64,000 bases of DNA from positions 32,280-96,279 of the forward strand of contig JADKJV010000013.1 in the NCBI GenBank assembly GCA_016720825.1, in the 5' to 3' direction. Under the pieces are notes generated by a model. The model was given only the letters and a program-made list of their open reading frames with translations, was not told where the DNA came from and did no database searches. The position numbers were made by a program, and so were the translations under genes. How positions within the stretch are numbered: the stretch's first letter is position 1; every line of letters begins with the position of its first letter. Source of the DNA: Chitinophagaceae bacterium (lineage in GTDB: Bacteria > Bacteroidota > Bacteroidia > Chitinophagales > Chitinophagaceae). This document shows positions 18,604 through 27,064 of this stretch, piece after piece.

Positions 18604-20334
18604 ATGTCTATGACCCATTCTGCACAGATCGAAAAACTGCCCCGTCATTTTTTACCGGAAAGCCTGGTAATTGATAAATGGGAAACCATTGAACCCTATT
18701 TCAAAAAACTGGATGAAAGGGCAATCAGCAATGTAACTGAGCTCGAGCAGTGGCTGAAAGATTCCAGTGAGCTGGAAGCGGTAATCAGCGAGGAAGTTTG
18801 CTGGCGCCAGATCCGCATGACCTGCGACACAGAAAACAAATCCCTCGAAGACGCTTTTACATTTTTCATGATGGAAATCCAGCCCCGGATGCAACCATGG
18901 GCGGATAAGCTGAACCGTAAATTGGTTGATTCGCCTTTTACCAGCCAGCTGGACCAGCCGAAATATTTTACTTACCTGCGCAATGTGCGCAAGAATATAG
19001 ACCTGTTCCGGGAAGAGAATATTCCTATCCAGGCAGAATTGAATGTGATGCAGCAGCAGTTTGGAGTCATTGCAGGGAAGATGACTGTTGAAGTGAATGG
19101 AAAGGAATATACATTACAACAGGCGGCGAAGTTCCTGGAAGATGCTGACCGTTCATTGAGAGAATCGGTTTACCGTAAAATCAATGACCGCCGTGTGCAG
19201 GATAAAGATGAACTGAATCTGTTGTTCACCGGTTTACTCCAGAAAAGAAACCTGGTGGGAATGAATGCCGGTTTCCCCAACTACCGTGATTTCCGTTTCG
19301 CAGAACTTGGCCGTTTTGATTACACGGCGAATCAGTGTTACCAGTTCCATGAATCAGTAAAGCAGCATGTAATGCCACTGGTGAACCAGATTTACGAAGC
19401 CAAAAAACAAAAACTGGGTCTCACTGATTTAAAACCCTGGGATGTGGAAGCAGAACCCGCAGGTATTGAGCCGCTGCGTCCTTTTAAAACAGGAGAAGAA
19501 CTCACAGAAAAAACAATCCGCTGTTTTGCTGAACTGAAACCATTCTTTGCTGATTGTATCCGCCAGATGAAAGAAATGAAAAGGCTGGACCTGGAAAGCA
19601 GGATTGGCAAAGCACCCGGTGGTTATAATTGTCCGCTCGCAGAAACAGGAGCGCCATTTATTTTCATGAATGCTTCCGGACAACTGGATGATGTAACCAC
19701 GATGGTACACGAAGGCGGACATGCAGTTCATTCGTTCCTTACTCATTCACTCGAGCTGAATGGTTTTAAAGATTATCCTACTGAGATTGCAGAAGTAGCC
19801 AGTATGTCCATGGAATTATTCAGCATGGATCACTGGCATGTATTTTTTGATAATGCAGAAGAACTGATCCGCGCGAAAGAACAGCAATTGGAAAGAGTAA
19901 TTACCATCTTCCCATGGATTGCAACGATTGATAAATTCCAGCATTGGATTTATGAAAACCCGGGTCATTCTGAAACAGAAAGAGCTGACAAATGGATGAC
20001 AATTCTTGATGAGTTTAGTTCACCGGTTATTGACTTCACCGGACTTGATGAATACCGCCGTTTTGCCTGGCAGCGCCAGCTTCATTTATTTGAAGTCCCC
20101 TTTTATTACATAGAATACGGCATTGCACAACTTGGTGCGATCGGATTATGGAAACAGTTTAAAGAAAATCCAGATAAGGCTATTGCCAACTATATCAACG
20201 CATTATCACTCGGCGGAACCCGAACACTTCCGGAATTATTTAATGCTGCCGGACTTGCATTTGACTTTTCGAGCAACAACATTTCCACATTGATGCAGTT
20301 TGTTAAGGGAGAGATGGATACCCTCCGGGTATAA
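18604..20334 (+). CDS. M3 family oligoendopeptidase (PepF-like)
   Basis: 576 residues, normal for the family. The zinc site is MVHEGGHAVHSF (HExxH, about residue 368), with the third ligand in the following helix TEIAEVASMSMELFS. A C-terminal aromatic block, FQHWIYENPGH and VPFYYIEYGIAQLGA, completes the M3 channel. There is no signal peptide, so it degrades short peptides in the cytoplasm. It starts 46 bp after the DUF5606 gene and a small hairpin follows its stop. Confidence 0.95.
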   Translation: MSMTHSAQIEKLPRHFLPESLVIDKWETIEPYFKKLDERAISNVTELEQWLKDSSELEAVISEEVCWRQIRMTCDTENKSLEDAFTFFMMEIQPRMQPWADKLNRKLVDSPFTSQLDQPKYFTYLRNVRKNIDLFREENIPIQAELNVMQQQFGVIAGKMTVEVNGKEYTLQQAAKFLEDADRSLRESVYRKINDRRVQDKDELNLLFTGLLQKRNLVGMNAGFPNYRDFRFAELGRFDYTANQCYQFHESVKQHVMPLVNQIYEAKKQKLGLTDLKPWDVEAEPAGIEPLRPFKTGEELTEKTIRCFAELKPFFADCIRQMKEMKRLDLESRIGKAPGGYNCPLAETGAPFIFMNASGQLDDVTTMVHEGGHAVHSFLTHSLELNGFKDYPTEIAEVASMSMELFSMDHWHVFFDNAEELIRAKEQQLERVITIFPWIATIDKFQHWIYENPGHSETERADKWMTILDEFSSPVIDFTGLDEYRRFAWQRQLHLFEVPFYYIEYGIAQLGAIGLWKQFKENPDKAIANYINALSLGGTRTLPELFNAAGLAFDFSSNNISTLMQFVKGEMDTLRV

Positions 20335-20337
20335 AAA

Positions 20338-20355
20338 ATACCACTTTCGTGGTAT
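20338..20355. other. Small hairpin after the oligoendopeptidase gene
   Basis: ATACCAC and GTGGTAT pair perfectly across a TTTC loop, a few bases after the stop. No T run follows on the plus strand, so termination is uncertain. Confidence 0.45.
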
Positions 20356-20461
20356 GCCCTAAATTCGGAAATCTGAAAAAGCCCCTCTATTTTTGGTTCA
20401 GAATCAATCTATGCTGCAAAGCATATTAAAATAGCTACTAATCAGAGCCTTAACCAAAAGT

Positions 20462-20481
20462 CCCAGTGTTTCTACATTGGG
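20462..20481 (-). terminator. Weak terminator of the Fur-family gene
   Basis: CCCAATGT pairs with ACACTGGG (one wobble) across AGAA on the minus strand, about 10 bp after the stop, followed by ACTTTTGG. The T run is short. Confidence 0.45.
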
Positions 20482-20491
20482 GCTTACTATT

Positions 20492-20943
20492 TTAAGACCT
20501 TCCTGCTGCTGAACAATTTTTACAAACTCCTTCTACTACTACCTCAACATGATTGGGGGAATAACCAGCGGGCAAATTAATTTCAGGTGTTACAACATCA
20601 TCAAGACAATATGTGTTTGTACAAATGGTACAAACAAAATGCACGTGATGATCATGATGATGTCCCTCTGAACATTCATCCTTGCATAATGCATAACGGA
20701 TGGTATTATCTGCAGTGGGAATTGTATGAATGATTCCTTTATCTACAAAAGTCTGCAGCGTTCTGTACACGGTTACACGGTCAAACTTCTCGCCTGCTTT
20801 TTTTCGATATCGCCGTGCGATAATGCGCCGGCATTTGCCAGGAATAAATGAAGGATCTTCTGCCGGCTCTCTGTAATGCTGAGTTTGTTGCGGCGGAGCA
20901 TGATGCCGATCCTGGTTTCAATATTTGCTGTTTCCTGGTTCAT
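20492..20943 (-). CDS. Fur-family metalloregulator (one-base frameshift)
   Basis: Restoring one base in the seven-T run at 20798-20804 joins an N-terminal winged-helix piece (TRIGIMLRRNKLSITESRQKIL ... ALSHGDIEKKAGEKFDRVTVYRTLQ) to the C-terminal part. This gives 150 residues, normal for Fur. The metal-binding region is clear: the His-rich HHHDHHVHFVCTICTNTYCL and a second CKNC pair, so both structural-zinc CxxC pairs are present. It represses or activates genes in response to iron or zinc; the metal cannot be told from the sequence. It lies 35 bp behind the SCO1 gene in the same direction and near a divergent MerC gene, so a shared metal regulon is likely. Confidence 0.88.
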
Positions 20944-20978
20944 TCTTTTATAACAATCCCGGCGGGCAATGGGTTCAT

Positions 20979-21592
20979 TTATCTTTTCAGCTCTTTCGCG
21001 ATATCCTCCAGTAAAAGGTTGATTTCTCTTTGTTTTAAACCGTCATAAATTTTCCGCACATCACCGTTCCTGTCTACCAACGCCCAAAACTGTGTATGCA
21101 GGAACTGGTCTTTGATATCTGTTAGGTTATTGGCGGGATCATCTATGGTATAACTGATACGCGCCATGTTGTACAGGCTGTCTTTGCGACCAGTGAGGAA
21201 AACCCACTGTTTGGTATCCACCTGCATCGAGTCGCTGTACTTTTTCATGATGGGAACAGAATCATTATCCGGGTCGCAGGTATGGGAAAGAATGAGGAAA
21301 TCCTTTTCCCCTTTGAATTTATCATACACCTGGCGCATGTTCTGGTTCATCTTCGGGCAAATGCCTTTACAGGTTGTAAAGAAGTATTCGGCCACATAGA
21401 CTTTCCTTTGATGTCTTTATCTGTAAACAGATTCCCATCCTGATTGTAAAAGCTGAAAGGCCTCACAAAACTCACGGGCGCCACACCCACTTTATTATAG
21501 TTGGGAATGATAGCACTTACCAGGAAATAGAAACCCAGCACCAGTAACGCGAAAAACCCTGTGTAAATCCAATTCTTCTTTGTCATTTTCAA
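20979..21592 (-). CDS. SCO1/SenC family thioredoxin-like copper protein (one-base frameshift)
   Basis: Adding one base at the T run 21402-21404 restores a 204-residue protein. It has an N-terminal membrane anchor (about 8-28), then a thioredoxin fold with GKVYVAEYFFTTC leading into the copper site TTCKGICPKM (Cx3CP) and a later conserved His in DQFLHTQFWALVD. SCO proteins deliver copper to, or reduce, the CuA site of cytochrome oxidase outside the membrane. It starts divergently from the MerC gene and is followed by the Fur-type regulator. Confidence 0.9.
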
Positions 21593-21603
21593 TATTTACC
21601 CGG

Positions 21604-21611
21604 CAAAGGTA
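21604..21611 (-). promoter_or_regulatory. -7 promoter box for the SCO1-Fur operon
   Basis: On the minus strand TACCTTTG fits TAnnTTTG exactly, 12 bp before the SCO1 start codon. No -33 TTG is found at 19 bp. Confidence 0.55.
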
Positions 21612-21662
21612 CAATCTTTCAAAAGCCCTTGAAAACCATGCTTCGCCCCTTCATTTTATATT

Positions 21663-21692
21663 TTGCAACATTGTTGCTTTTTCCTATTTTTG
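21663..21692 (+). promoter_or_regulatory. Complete Bacteroidota promoter before the MerC gene
   Basis: TTG at 21663-21665, a spacer of exactly 19 bp, and TATTTTTG at 21685-21692 match the TTG-N19-TAnnTTTG consensus. Transcription would begin about at the ATG (21699), so the mRNA may be leaderless or nearly so. Confidence 0.7.
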
Positions 21693-21698
21693 CAGGCT

Positions 21699-22091
21699 AT
21701 GCACAGCAGAATCAATTGGGATGCGATGGGTATTGGGGCTTCACTGGCCTGTGCGATTCATTGTGCGGTCCTGCCGCTGATTACCAGCAGTCTCCCGCTG
21801 TTTGGCATCAATATTATCCATAACGTTTACTTCGAAGCTGGGATGATTGTGCTGGCGTTTTTCATTGGCAGCAGCGCCCTGTTCCATGGATACCGGAAGC
21901 ATCACCACCGTATATTACCGATCGCGCTATTTACGGCTGGTATCAGTCTGCTGGTGATTAAACAATTCTTCCATGCCTGGGAGATCTGGTTCCTGATACC
22001 GGGTGCCCTTGGTATTATAACAGCCCACCTGCTGAATTTCCGGTTTTGCCGCGTGCACAACCATGCCCACCAGGATGATTGCAACCATTAA
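21699..22091 (+). CDS. MerC domain membrane protein
   Basis: 130 residues with four membrane segments. The MerC hallmark CAIHCAVLPL lies in the first helix. The C-terminal tail is His/Cys-rich (HNHAHQDDCNH), apt for metal binding. MerC proteins were described as mercuric-ion transporters, but chromosomal Bacteroidota copies lie outside mer operons and may move other metals. No merA or merR is nearby. The neighbours are SCO1 and Fur. I chose the ATG that directly follows a perfect promoter over an upstream TTG inside that promoter. Confidence 0.85.
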   Translation: MHSRINWDAMGIGASLACAIHCAVLPLITSSLPLFGINIIHNVYFEAGMIVLAFFIGSSALFHGYRKHHHRILPIALFTAGISLLVIKQFFHAWEIWFLIPGALGIITAHLLNFRFCRVHNHAHQDDCNH

Positions 22092-22127
22092 TTGCTTTTT
22101 ACCGGCTTTACTTATCTTGAAAAAAAT

Positions 22128-22556
22128 ATGGGTATGAAAAAATTGCTTCTGCCGTTTTTTGTGCTGTTGTCGTTTTCTGTATCAGCACAATCTGCTGATG
22201 AAACAGAAATCCGTAACCTGCTGGATAAGCAAACGGCTGCCTGGAATCGCGGCGATATTGAAGGATTCATGCATGGTTACTGGGAGAATGATTCATTAAT
22301 GTTTATTGGGAAAAGCGGTGTGACGTATGGTTACCAGCAAACGCTGGCGAATTATAAGAAAGGGTACCCGGATGCAGCAGCGATGGGCCAGCTCAGTTTT
22401 GTGCTGATAAAGCTGATGCCGATATCCACCGATTATTTCCATGTTACCGGAAAATGGTTTTTGAAAAGAACCATTGGTGATGTGGGTGGTCATTATACTT
22501 TGTTGTTCCGCAAAATCAACGGGCATTGGGTAATTGTCGCTGATCATAGTAGCTAG
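22128..22556 (+). CDS. Secreted DUF4440 / NTF2-like protein
   Basis: About 142 residues. A signal peptide (KKLLLPFFVLLSFSVSAQ) precedes an NTF2-like fold: ETEIRNLLDKQTAAWNRGDIEGFM, then YWENDSLMFIG, and the closing HYTLLFRKINGHWVIVADHSS. The family is used for many small enzymes and binding proteins; no catalytic residues can be assigned. It probably acts in the periplasm. The start could also be the second ATG at 22134. It overlaps the convergent membrane-protein gene by about 40 bp at the 3' ends. Confidence 0.85.
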   Translation: MGMKKLLLPFFVLLSFSVSAQSADETEIRNLLDKQTAAWNRGDIEGFMHGYWENDSLMFIGKSGVTYGYQQTLANYKKGYPDAAAMGQLSFVLIKLMPISTDYFHVTGKWFLKRTIGDVGGHYTLLFRKINGHWVIVADHSS

Positions 22557-22959
22557 GTCTCTCAGTAACGATCAGCCATCTTCCCGAAAGCAAGGATGCC
22601 AGGAGCAGGCCGAGTGCGGAGAAGAAGATATCATTCAGGTCGAAGGTCCGGCCAAATACAGGAATTTTTTGCAGGTATTCATTCACCACCAGCATGCCGA
22701 AACCCAGGAGGCAGACGCGGTTGATTTCTGCTTGTGTCCTGGTGCGAAACAGTCTCCCCACGAAATGATCCCGGTTGCTGAAGAACCAGCAGGCACCAAA
22801 GGGAATAAAAAATGATCCGAGGAAATTGGGTGCCACATTCAGGAAAAACAGCAATGGTTCGCTGCCGATATGCAAAGGGCGGATACCGAATTTGATAATC
22901 CAGATAAGGAGTGTACCGGTAATGACCAGTCTTTTGCTGATATCACGTGATTCGTTCAA
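22516..22959 (-). CDS. Small integral membrane protein, VanZ-like
   Basis: 147 residues with four predicted membrane segments and a motif near the third (FGMLVVNEYLQKIPVFGRTF followed by DLNDIFFSALG) that resembles VanZ-like proteins. The C-terminal ~20 residues are hydrophilic and overlap the neighbouring gene on the other strand. VanZ-type proteins have been tied to glycopeptide tolerance, but most family members are uncharacterised. The assignment is moderate. Confidence 0.65.
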   Translation of the reverse strand: MNESRDISKRLVITGTLLIWIIKFGIRPLHIGSEPLLFFLNVAPNFLGSFFIPFGACWFFSNRDHFVGRLFRTRTQAEINRVCLLGFGMLVVNEYLQKIPVFGRTFDLNDIFFSALGLLLASLLSGRWLIVTERPSYYDQRQLPNAR

Positions 22960-23026
22960 ATTGAATGCTTATGAAGCTAAAATAAATGAAACAAATGTAG
23001 TTTGGCTACCCAACTGCGGGTATTTC

Positions 23027-23266
23027 TTATTCTCTCCTGGTTTCTTCGCTCCAGGTCTTGTACAGGTACCTTGCTAAAATGAAGCCGGAAATCAGCGTGA
23101 GTGAATAATAGATAATATTTGTGAGTTTAATACCTCCGCTGATAAAAGCATACTGTAAATAAATCCCGGTAGTGGCTACGGCGATCATCCAGATCAGTGT
23201 CCATGAGCCCGTGTTCAGTATTTTCAGGAGGTATTTTTTTACACCCGGTTCCCAGCCGCTCTCCAT
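23027..23266 (-). CDS. Small two-to-three-span membrane protein, unknown
   Basis: 79 residues with hydrophobic segments at about 21-43 and 50-68 and basic/acidic ends (YLYKTWSEETRRE). No family is recognised. It lies 40 bp ahead of the lysozyme stop on the same side, but reads away from it in the same direction, so it may be a downstream partner of the lysozyme transcript. Confidence 0.6.
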   Translation of the reverse strand: MESGWEPGVKKYLLKILNTGSWTLIWMIAVATTGIYLQYAFISGGIKLTNIIYYSLTLISGFILARYLYKTWSEETRRE

Positions 23267-23305
23267 AACGAAAAATTTACTACAGACAAGTTAATCATTC
23301 TGCAT

Positions 23306-24097
23306 TTAATTCCCGGAATCTTCCGCCGGTACGAGGAGTTCCCTGAAATCAGTGGAGTCGCCATTGAAGACGTTGAAATCGACTTTAGAGAAAATACCAT
23401 TGACACGGCCTTCATCACTGTGCTGCCAGAAAAGCCAGTCGCGGCTGATGCGTGGCTGTCCGGTTTCATAATAATGTGCCACCCAGAGCGGGTAGTCTTT
23501 GAAAGTATCACCCATTACTTTATTATAGAAATCAACGTTGGTGTAAATGATGGGTTTGATATGGTAATACTGGTAAACGATATCCAGCCATTGTTTGAGT
23601 TCTTCCCGGAATTCCTGGGGGTTGCTGCCATTGAGTTGTTCGGCATCGAGTACGGGAGGCAGGTCGCCGGGTTCGAGTTCGACTTGTTTTATAAAATTCT
23701 CTGCCTGCATACGGCCGTCTTTGGAGCCGATAAAAAAATGGTAGGCGCCACGGACCATACCGGCATCTTTTGCCGATTTCCAGTTGCGTTTGAATTGCGG
23801 ATCCGTATTTCCAATCCCTTCGGTCGCTTTTATAAAAGCGAAGCCCAGTTTGATTTCTTTCACCTGCATGGCCTGGACTTCTTCCCAGGACACTCTTTCC
23901 TGGTATTTGGATACATCAATGCCGTGAATAGAATAGTTTTCCGGCATGATGATACCGAACTCGGGATAGCGGACAAACCGGGCGCTGCGGCCGCGGCTCA
24001 TACGGAGCCCCACCCAGGCAGTCAAAGCCAGCACCACCAGTGCGGCGGAGGAAACAACTATAAACCTGATTTTCTTTTTCTGTCGGGTGGAAAGCAT
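23306..24097 (-). CDS. GH25 family lysozyme (membrane-anchored)
   Basis: 263 residues: basic N-terminus, one hydrophobic anchor (about 11-31), then a GH25 domain beginning HGIDVSKYQERVSWEEV. Typical blocks follow: GFAFIKATEGIGNTDPQF, GMVRGAYHFF, the acidic catalytic pair region PPVLDAEQLNG, and WLFWQHSDEGRVNGI at the end. Such enzymes cut the beta-1,4 bond between MurNAc and GlcNAc. The anchor points to a role in the host's own wall rather than secretion as a toxin. The downstream gene is a tiny membrane protein. Confidence 0.92.
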   Translation of the reverse strand: MLSTRQKKKIRFIVVSSAALVVLALTAWVGLRMSRGRSARFVRYPEFGIIMPENYSIHGIDVSKYQERVSWEEVQAMQVKEIKLGFAFIKATEGIGNTDPQFKRNWKSAKDAGMVRGAYHFFIGSKDGRMQAENFIKQVELEPGDLPPVLDAEQLNGSNPQEFREELKQWLDIVYQYYHIKPIIYTNVDFYNKVMGDTFKDYPLWVAHYYETGQPRISRDWLFWQHSDEGRVNGIFSKVDFNVFNGDSTDFRELLVPAEDSGN

Positions 24098-24268
24098 GGG
24101 TGTGGCGGTGGTTAGACCGGATCTCGGAACAAATATAATAAGCGGAATTCTGTAAATATGTTAATACATGATCAAAGGGGAAGATTGCGGGTTAAAATGA
24201 TCATTCTGCATGAATAACTGATCCCCGGTATTGAAATTTGACTACCTGGGCCTGGCTACACACCCGAA

Positions 24269-24769
24269 TTATTTTTCGTAATGAAATGTTATCCAGCAAA
24301 TATCAGCGGCAAAGGGAAAGTCGATCCGGATACTGGGAAAAGCGTTTTCATTAAGTGTATATTCATAATATGCGGATTCGCCCCACATTTCATCGTCTTC
24401 TTTCCCGTTGGTTTCCGTATAGTTTGAACCGAATACAGCTTTAACAGCCTTGCGGAAATTGTTTACAAAGGCAGTGGTCAGTTTACCATCATCATCTTTA
24501 AAGTCTTTGTCCCTGAATTTAAATATGATCTCCGTTTCATTACCGAATACTTCCATTTCGCCCATAACACCGCAAATAGATAAACTGGTAGCATACTGAT
24601 AAGTGCTTCCGGGCAGTAAGTCCTTTTTAAAGGTTTGCAGGGTTGAAAATGATTTTTTTATCAGTTGCAGTTTTTGCTGCATGTCGGGGCAGCTGGTAGG
24701 CATGGGTTTGGTTTGGGCATTTGCCGCAAAAGAAAAAAAGAGGATCAGGGGGAGGATGATTTTTTTCAT
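24269..24769 (-). CDS. Secreted protein of unknown function
   Basis: 166 residues from the ATG giving the signal peptide MKKIILPLILFFSFAANAQ. The mature part has mixed alpha/beta character with two cysteines (SCPDMQQK, SICGVMGEM) and an acidic loop (ETNGKEDDEMWGES). I do not recognise a family. It is on the same strand as the lipoprotein gene upstream, 56 bp away, and both may be expressed together. Confidence 0.75.
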   Translation of the reverse strand: MKKIILPLILFFSFAANAQTKPMPTSCPDMQQKLQLIKKSFSTLQTFKKDLLPGSTYQYATSLSICGVMGEMEVFGNETEIIFKFRDKDFKDDDGKLTTAFVNNFRKAVKAVFGSNYTETNGKEDDEMWGESAYYEYTLNENAFPSIRIDFPFAADICWITFHYEK

Positions 24770-24825
24770 TTGACTAATATAAAAAATCATCGTGAAATTT
24801 TATACCCCTTATGCGGCCGGGTAGT

Positions 24826-25386
24826 TTATTGACCCGCCCGGTGAAAAAAATTCTTTGTTTTATCCGAATCGCCGCCCGACAGGATAAAGATATTCCCGCC
24901 GGAAACCCATTGTCTGCAAATGAGCAAGTCGTTTTCCTTTGTAAGGTAAAATCGAATACGGTCGCGCTCAACGTGACTGTACAGTATTGGCAGCAGTGGC
25001 GGTATTTTCACCACTTTCAGTTTGAAAATGATATCGAAGTATCCTTTTTTGGAGAATGTGCCGTTGTAGCTGGCTGATTTTGCTTCCTGCCCATCATGAT
25101 AGAATATGGTCAGCTTGCCGTTGTTACTGAATTCCAGGCGAACTGTATCTGCCTGAACTTTACTGGTTACAGAATCAAAATGATTAAGCAAATTCCTTTT
25201 GGAATATTCAGGAGGTATTTGATATGCTTTGTCTTCTGTTTTAAACGGTTTGTTGCTGAAGGTTGCTGTAAGACCGGGCCTAATCGGCTGTGTGCCGGAT
25301 TGCGGGTATTTCAACACTGTGCTGCAGGAACAGAGCAGTAACACAGGAAAAATATAAATCAGCCGTAACAAACAGATGGATTTCAT
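24826..25386 (-). CDS. Putative lipoprotein, unknown
   Basis: 186 residues. The N-terminal hydrophobic stretch ends in LLLCSCSTV, which has cysteine choices compatible with a lipobox, followed by a soluble domain of beta character (VRLEFSNNGKLTIFYHDG; KGYFDIIFKLKVVKIP). The pattern of a short linear beta-hairpin domain is common in small outer-membrane lipoproteins, but I cannot name the family. A 216-bp spacer separates it from the divergent metallothionein-like gene. Confidence 0.75.
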   Translation of the reverse strand: MKSICLLRLIYIFPVLLLCSCSTVLKYPQSGTQPIRPGLTATFSNKPFKTEDKAYQIPPEYSKRNLLNHFDSVTSKVQADTVRLEFSNNGKLTIFYHDGQEAKSASYNGTFSKKGYFDIIFKLKVVKIPPLLPILYSHVERDRIRFYLTKENDLLICRQWVSGGNIFILSGGDSDKTKNFFHRAGQ

Positions 25387-25602
25387 TCAGGACGAAGGTA
25401 GTATAATAGCCCCAAGGAGGTAATGTGTTGATGTAGTATCGCTTTAACAGCTTCTTTAACCGATAAAATTCACTCGATTTCTCAAAATAACAGGAAATCG
25501 GCTGCAAAGGAAATTTTGCAAACCATACCAATAGTAATGTAACAAGGAAGGCCCGGGCCCGTGCTATTTTTACATCATCAATTAACAATTAAAAACTTTT
25601 TT

Positions 25603-25719
25603 ATGAAAACGAAAACAACGCAGAGTCAGAGCACTCAAAACGTAAAATGCAGTAATCCCAAATGTACCTGTGAGAATTGTAATTGCGGTTCGAACTGTAC
25701 CTGTAAGAATTGCAAATAA
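25603..25719 (+). CDS. Metallothionein-like Cys-rich small protein
   Basis: 38 residues, too short for most gene callers. After a Thr/Gln/Ser-rich start, the second half is CSNPKCTCENCNCGSNCTCK followed by NCK. That is nine cysteines among 23 residues, arranged as CxC and CxxC units with Lys and Asn between, like bacterial metallothioneins. The ATG follows an AT-rich leader and a -7-like TATTTTTA box at about 25565. Zinc, copper or cadmium binding is likely. A block of GC-rich nested inverted repeats follows at once. Spacing and composition argue for a real gene, although no homologue was checked. Confidence 0.7.
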   Translation: MKTKTTQSQSTQNVKCSNPKCTCENCNCGSNCTCKNCK

Positions 25720-25741
25720 GGTTAAGTGAACCGTCCTTTTC

Positions 25742-25872
25742 AGCCGGGTCTCCCGGGCTGGTTTAAGGCATTTTCATCGTTCAGGGAAAGAAGGGGACCC
25801 GGCGTACATGACACGCCGGGTCCCCTTCGGGTATTTCAACAGATCGCAATTTCTTTATGGGGAGACCCGGCT
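25742..25872. repeat. Nested GC-rich inverted repeats downstream of the metallothionein-like gene
   Basis: The outer arms AGCCGGGTCTCCC (25742-25754) and GGGAGACCCGGCT (25860-25872) are perfect complements. Between them a 16-bp perfect stem, GAAGGGGACCCGGCGT (25790-25805) with its complement at 25813-25828, closes a 7-base loop. The left outer arm can also fold locally with the adjacent CCCGGGCTG, so two pairings compete. The open frame across this region has no coding character. Function is unknown; terminator, small RNA or mobile repeat are options. Confidence 0.8.
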
Positions 25873-26088
25873 ATGAAAGGGGCCCCTCCGGGCTCCCAAA
25901 GGGGAGTGGGACCAGACTTTATATATAATTCAATCTACCCTGGAATACTTAAGTAAGTATAAAGATTGAATACAAATTCATGTCAACTTATCCTCAGTTT
26001 TTGTTCCAGTATTTATGAGTAATTTTATTCTCACCGGATGCGGGTTTTTTCTTCTATCCCCTTTTGCTGACTTCATAAAACACCAAAA

Positions 26089-26865
26089 ATGAAAAAACTG
26101 AAACTTTCAATTGTATTTGCGACACTGCTAATTTTATTAAGTACCAGCAGCGCATTTTCCCAGCCTTCCCTTTTCAGTTCCAATAAATTTGTCAGCAGCC
26201 AGCATGATACTCTTTTATACCGCATGTTATTTCCTGATTATGATACGATGCGGAGATACCCGCTGGTGGTTTTCCTGCATGGCTCAGGGGAACGCGGTCA
26301 CGACAATGAAGCCCAGCTCAAATGGGGTGTAATGAATTTTGCAACTGATTACAATATGAAGATGCACCCGGCGATTGTAATTGCACCGCAATGCCCGGAC
26401 ACCATGCGTTGGTCTAACTTTTCAAACGGCTTGTCACAGGGTGATATGAAGTTACTCCCTGCTCCCTCCCGGCCCATGAATGCTTTGATCGAGCTGATAC
26501 ATGAAACGATGAAAAAATTCAGGGTAGATTCCACCCGTATTTATATTACAGGTCTTTCAATGGGTGGTTATGGAACCTTTGATGCCATTATGCGTTATCC
26601 GCATTTATTTGCAGCGGCAGTTCCGGTTTGCGGTGGTGGTGATGTTTCCAAAGCTCCCCAGATTGCGCATATACCCATGTGGATCTTTACCGGCGCAGAA
26701 GATCCTGCTGTTACTCCGGTTCTCTCAGTGAAAATGGCGCAGGCCCTGATGCAGGCGGGTGCCCATCCGGGGCTGACACAATATCCTGAAACGGGGCATT
26801 TCTCCTGGATTGCAGCTTATAGTGATGCGATGATGATGGAGTGGTTGTTTCGGCAGCATTTGTGA
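26089..26865 (+). CDS. Secreted alpha/beta-hydrolase (esterase / prolyl-oligopeptidase-like)
   Basis: 258 residues with a signal peptide (about 1-24, ending SAFSQ). The alpha/beta-hydrolase core has the oxyanion strand VVFLHGSGERG, the nucleophile elbow GLSMGGYGTF (Ser about 163), an acidic residue after WIFTGAEDPAVT, and the catalytic His in YPETGHFSW. This set resembles the PHB-depolymerase/feruloyl-esterase-like group of small secreted esterases. The substrate is unknown. It is a single gene closed by a repeat element. Confidence 0.9.
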   Translation: MKKLKLSIVFATLLILLSTSSAFSQPSLFSSNKFVSSQHDTLLYRMLFPDYDTMRRYPLVVFLHGSGERGHDNEAQLKWGVMNFATDYNMKMHPAIVIAPQCPDTMRWSNFSNGLSQGDMKLLPAPSRPMNALIELIHETMKKFRVDSTRIYITGLSMGGYGTFDAIMRYPHLFAAAVPVCGGGDVSKAPQIAHIPMWIFTGAEDPAVTPVLSVKMAQALMQAGAHPGLTQYPETGHFSWIAAYSDAMMMEWLFRQHL

Positions 26866-26871
26866 TAAAAG

Positions 26872-27037
26872 TCTTTACCACATAGTACACATAGGAGCAC
26901 ATAGAAATACATACGCAATCCCTATACTTTGAAAAGTCACTTCTATAGGAACACTTCGTTTGTATTCCTATGTGCTCCTATGTGTCCTATATGCCGGCGC
27001 CTGCCCGCCGGAGCGAAGCGTAGGTGGGTGTTTAAGA
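26872..27037. repeat. Inverted repeat, variant with CACATAG arms, copy 4
   Basis: ACACATAGGAGCACATAG on the left matches CTATGTGCTCCTATGTGT on the right as a near-perfect long-range pair, with TAGAAATACATAC and GTATTCCTATG also facing each other. The right end carries the module CTGCCCGCCGGAGCGAAGCG (from 27002) seen in copies 1 and 7. It lies between convergent genes. Confidence 0.75.
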
Positions 27038-27064
27038 CTTTCAAAAAATATCCCTTTCCAACCC

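Noticed and set aside
21699..22091. Mercury-resistance operon
   Set aside because: merA, merR, merT and merP are absent; only the MerC fold is present, beside SCO1 and Fur.
25726..25956. Open frame of 76 residues across the GC-rich inverted repeats
   Set aside because: Composition follows the repeat arms; no family character and no promoter of its own.
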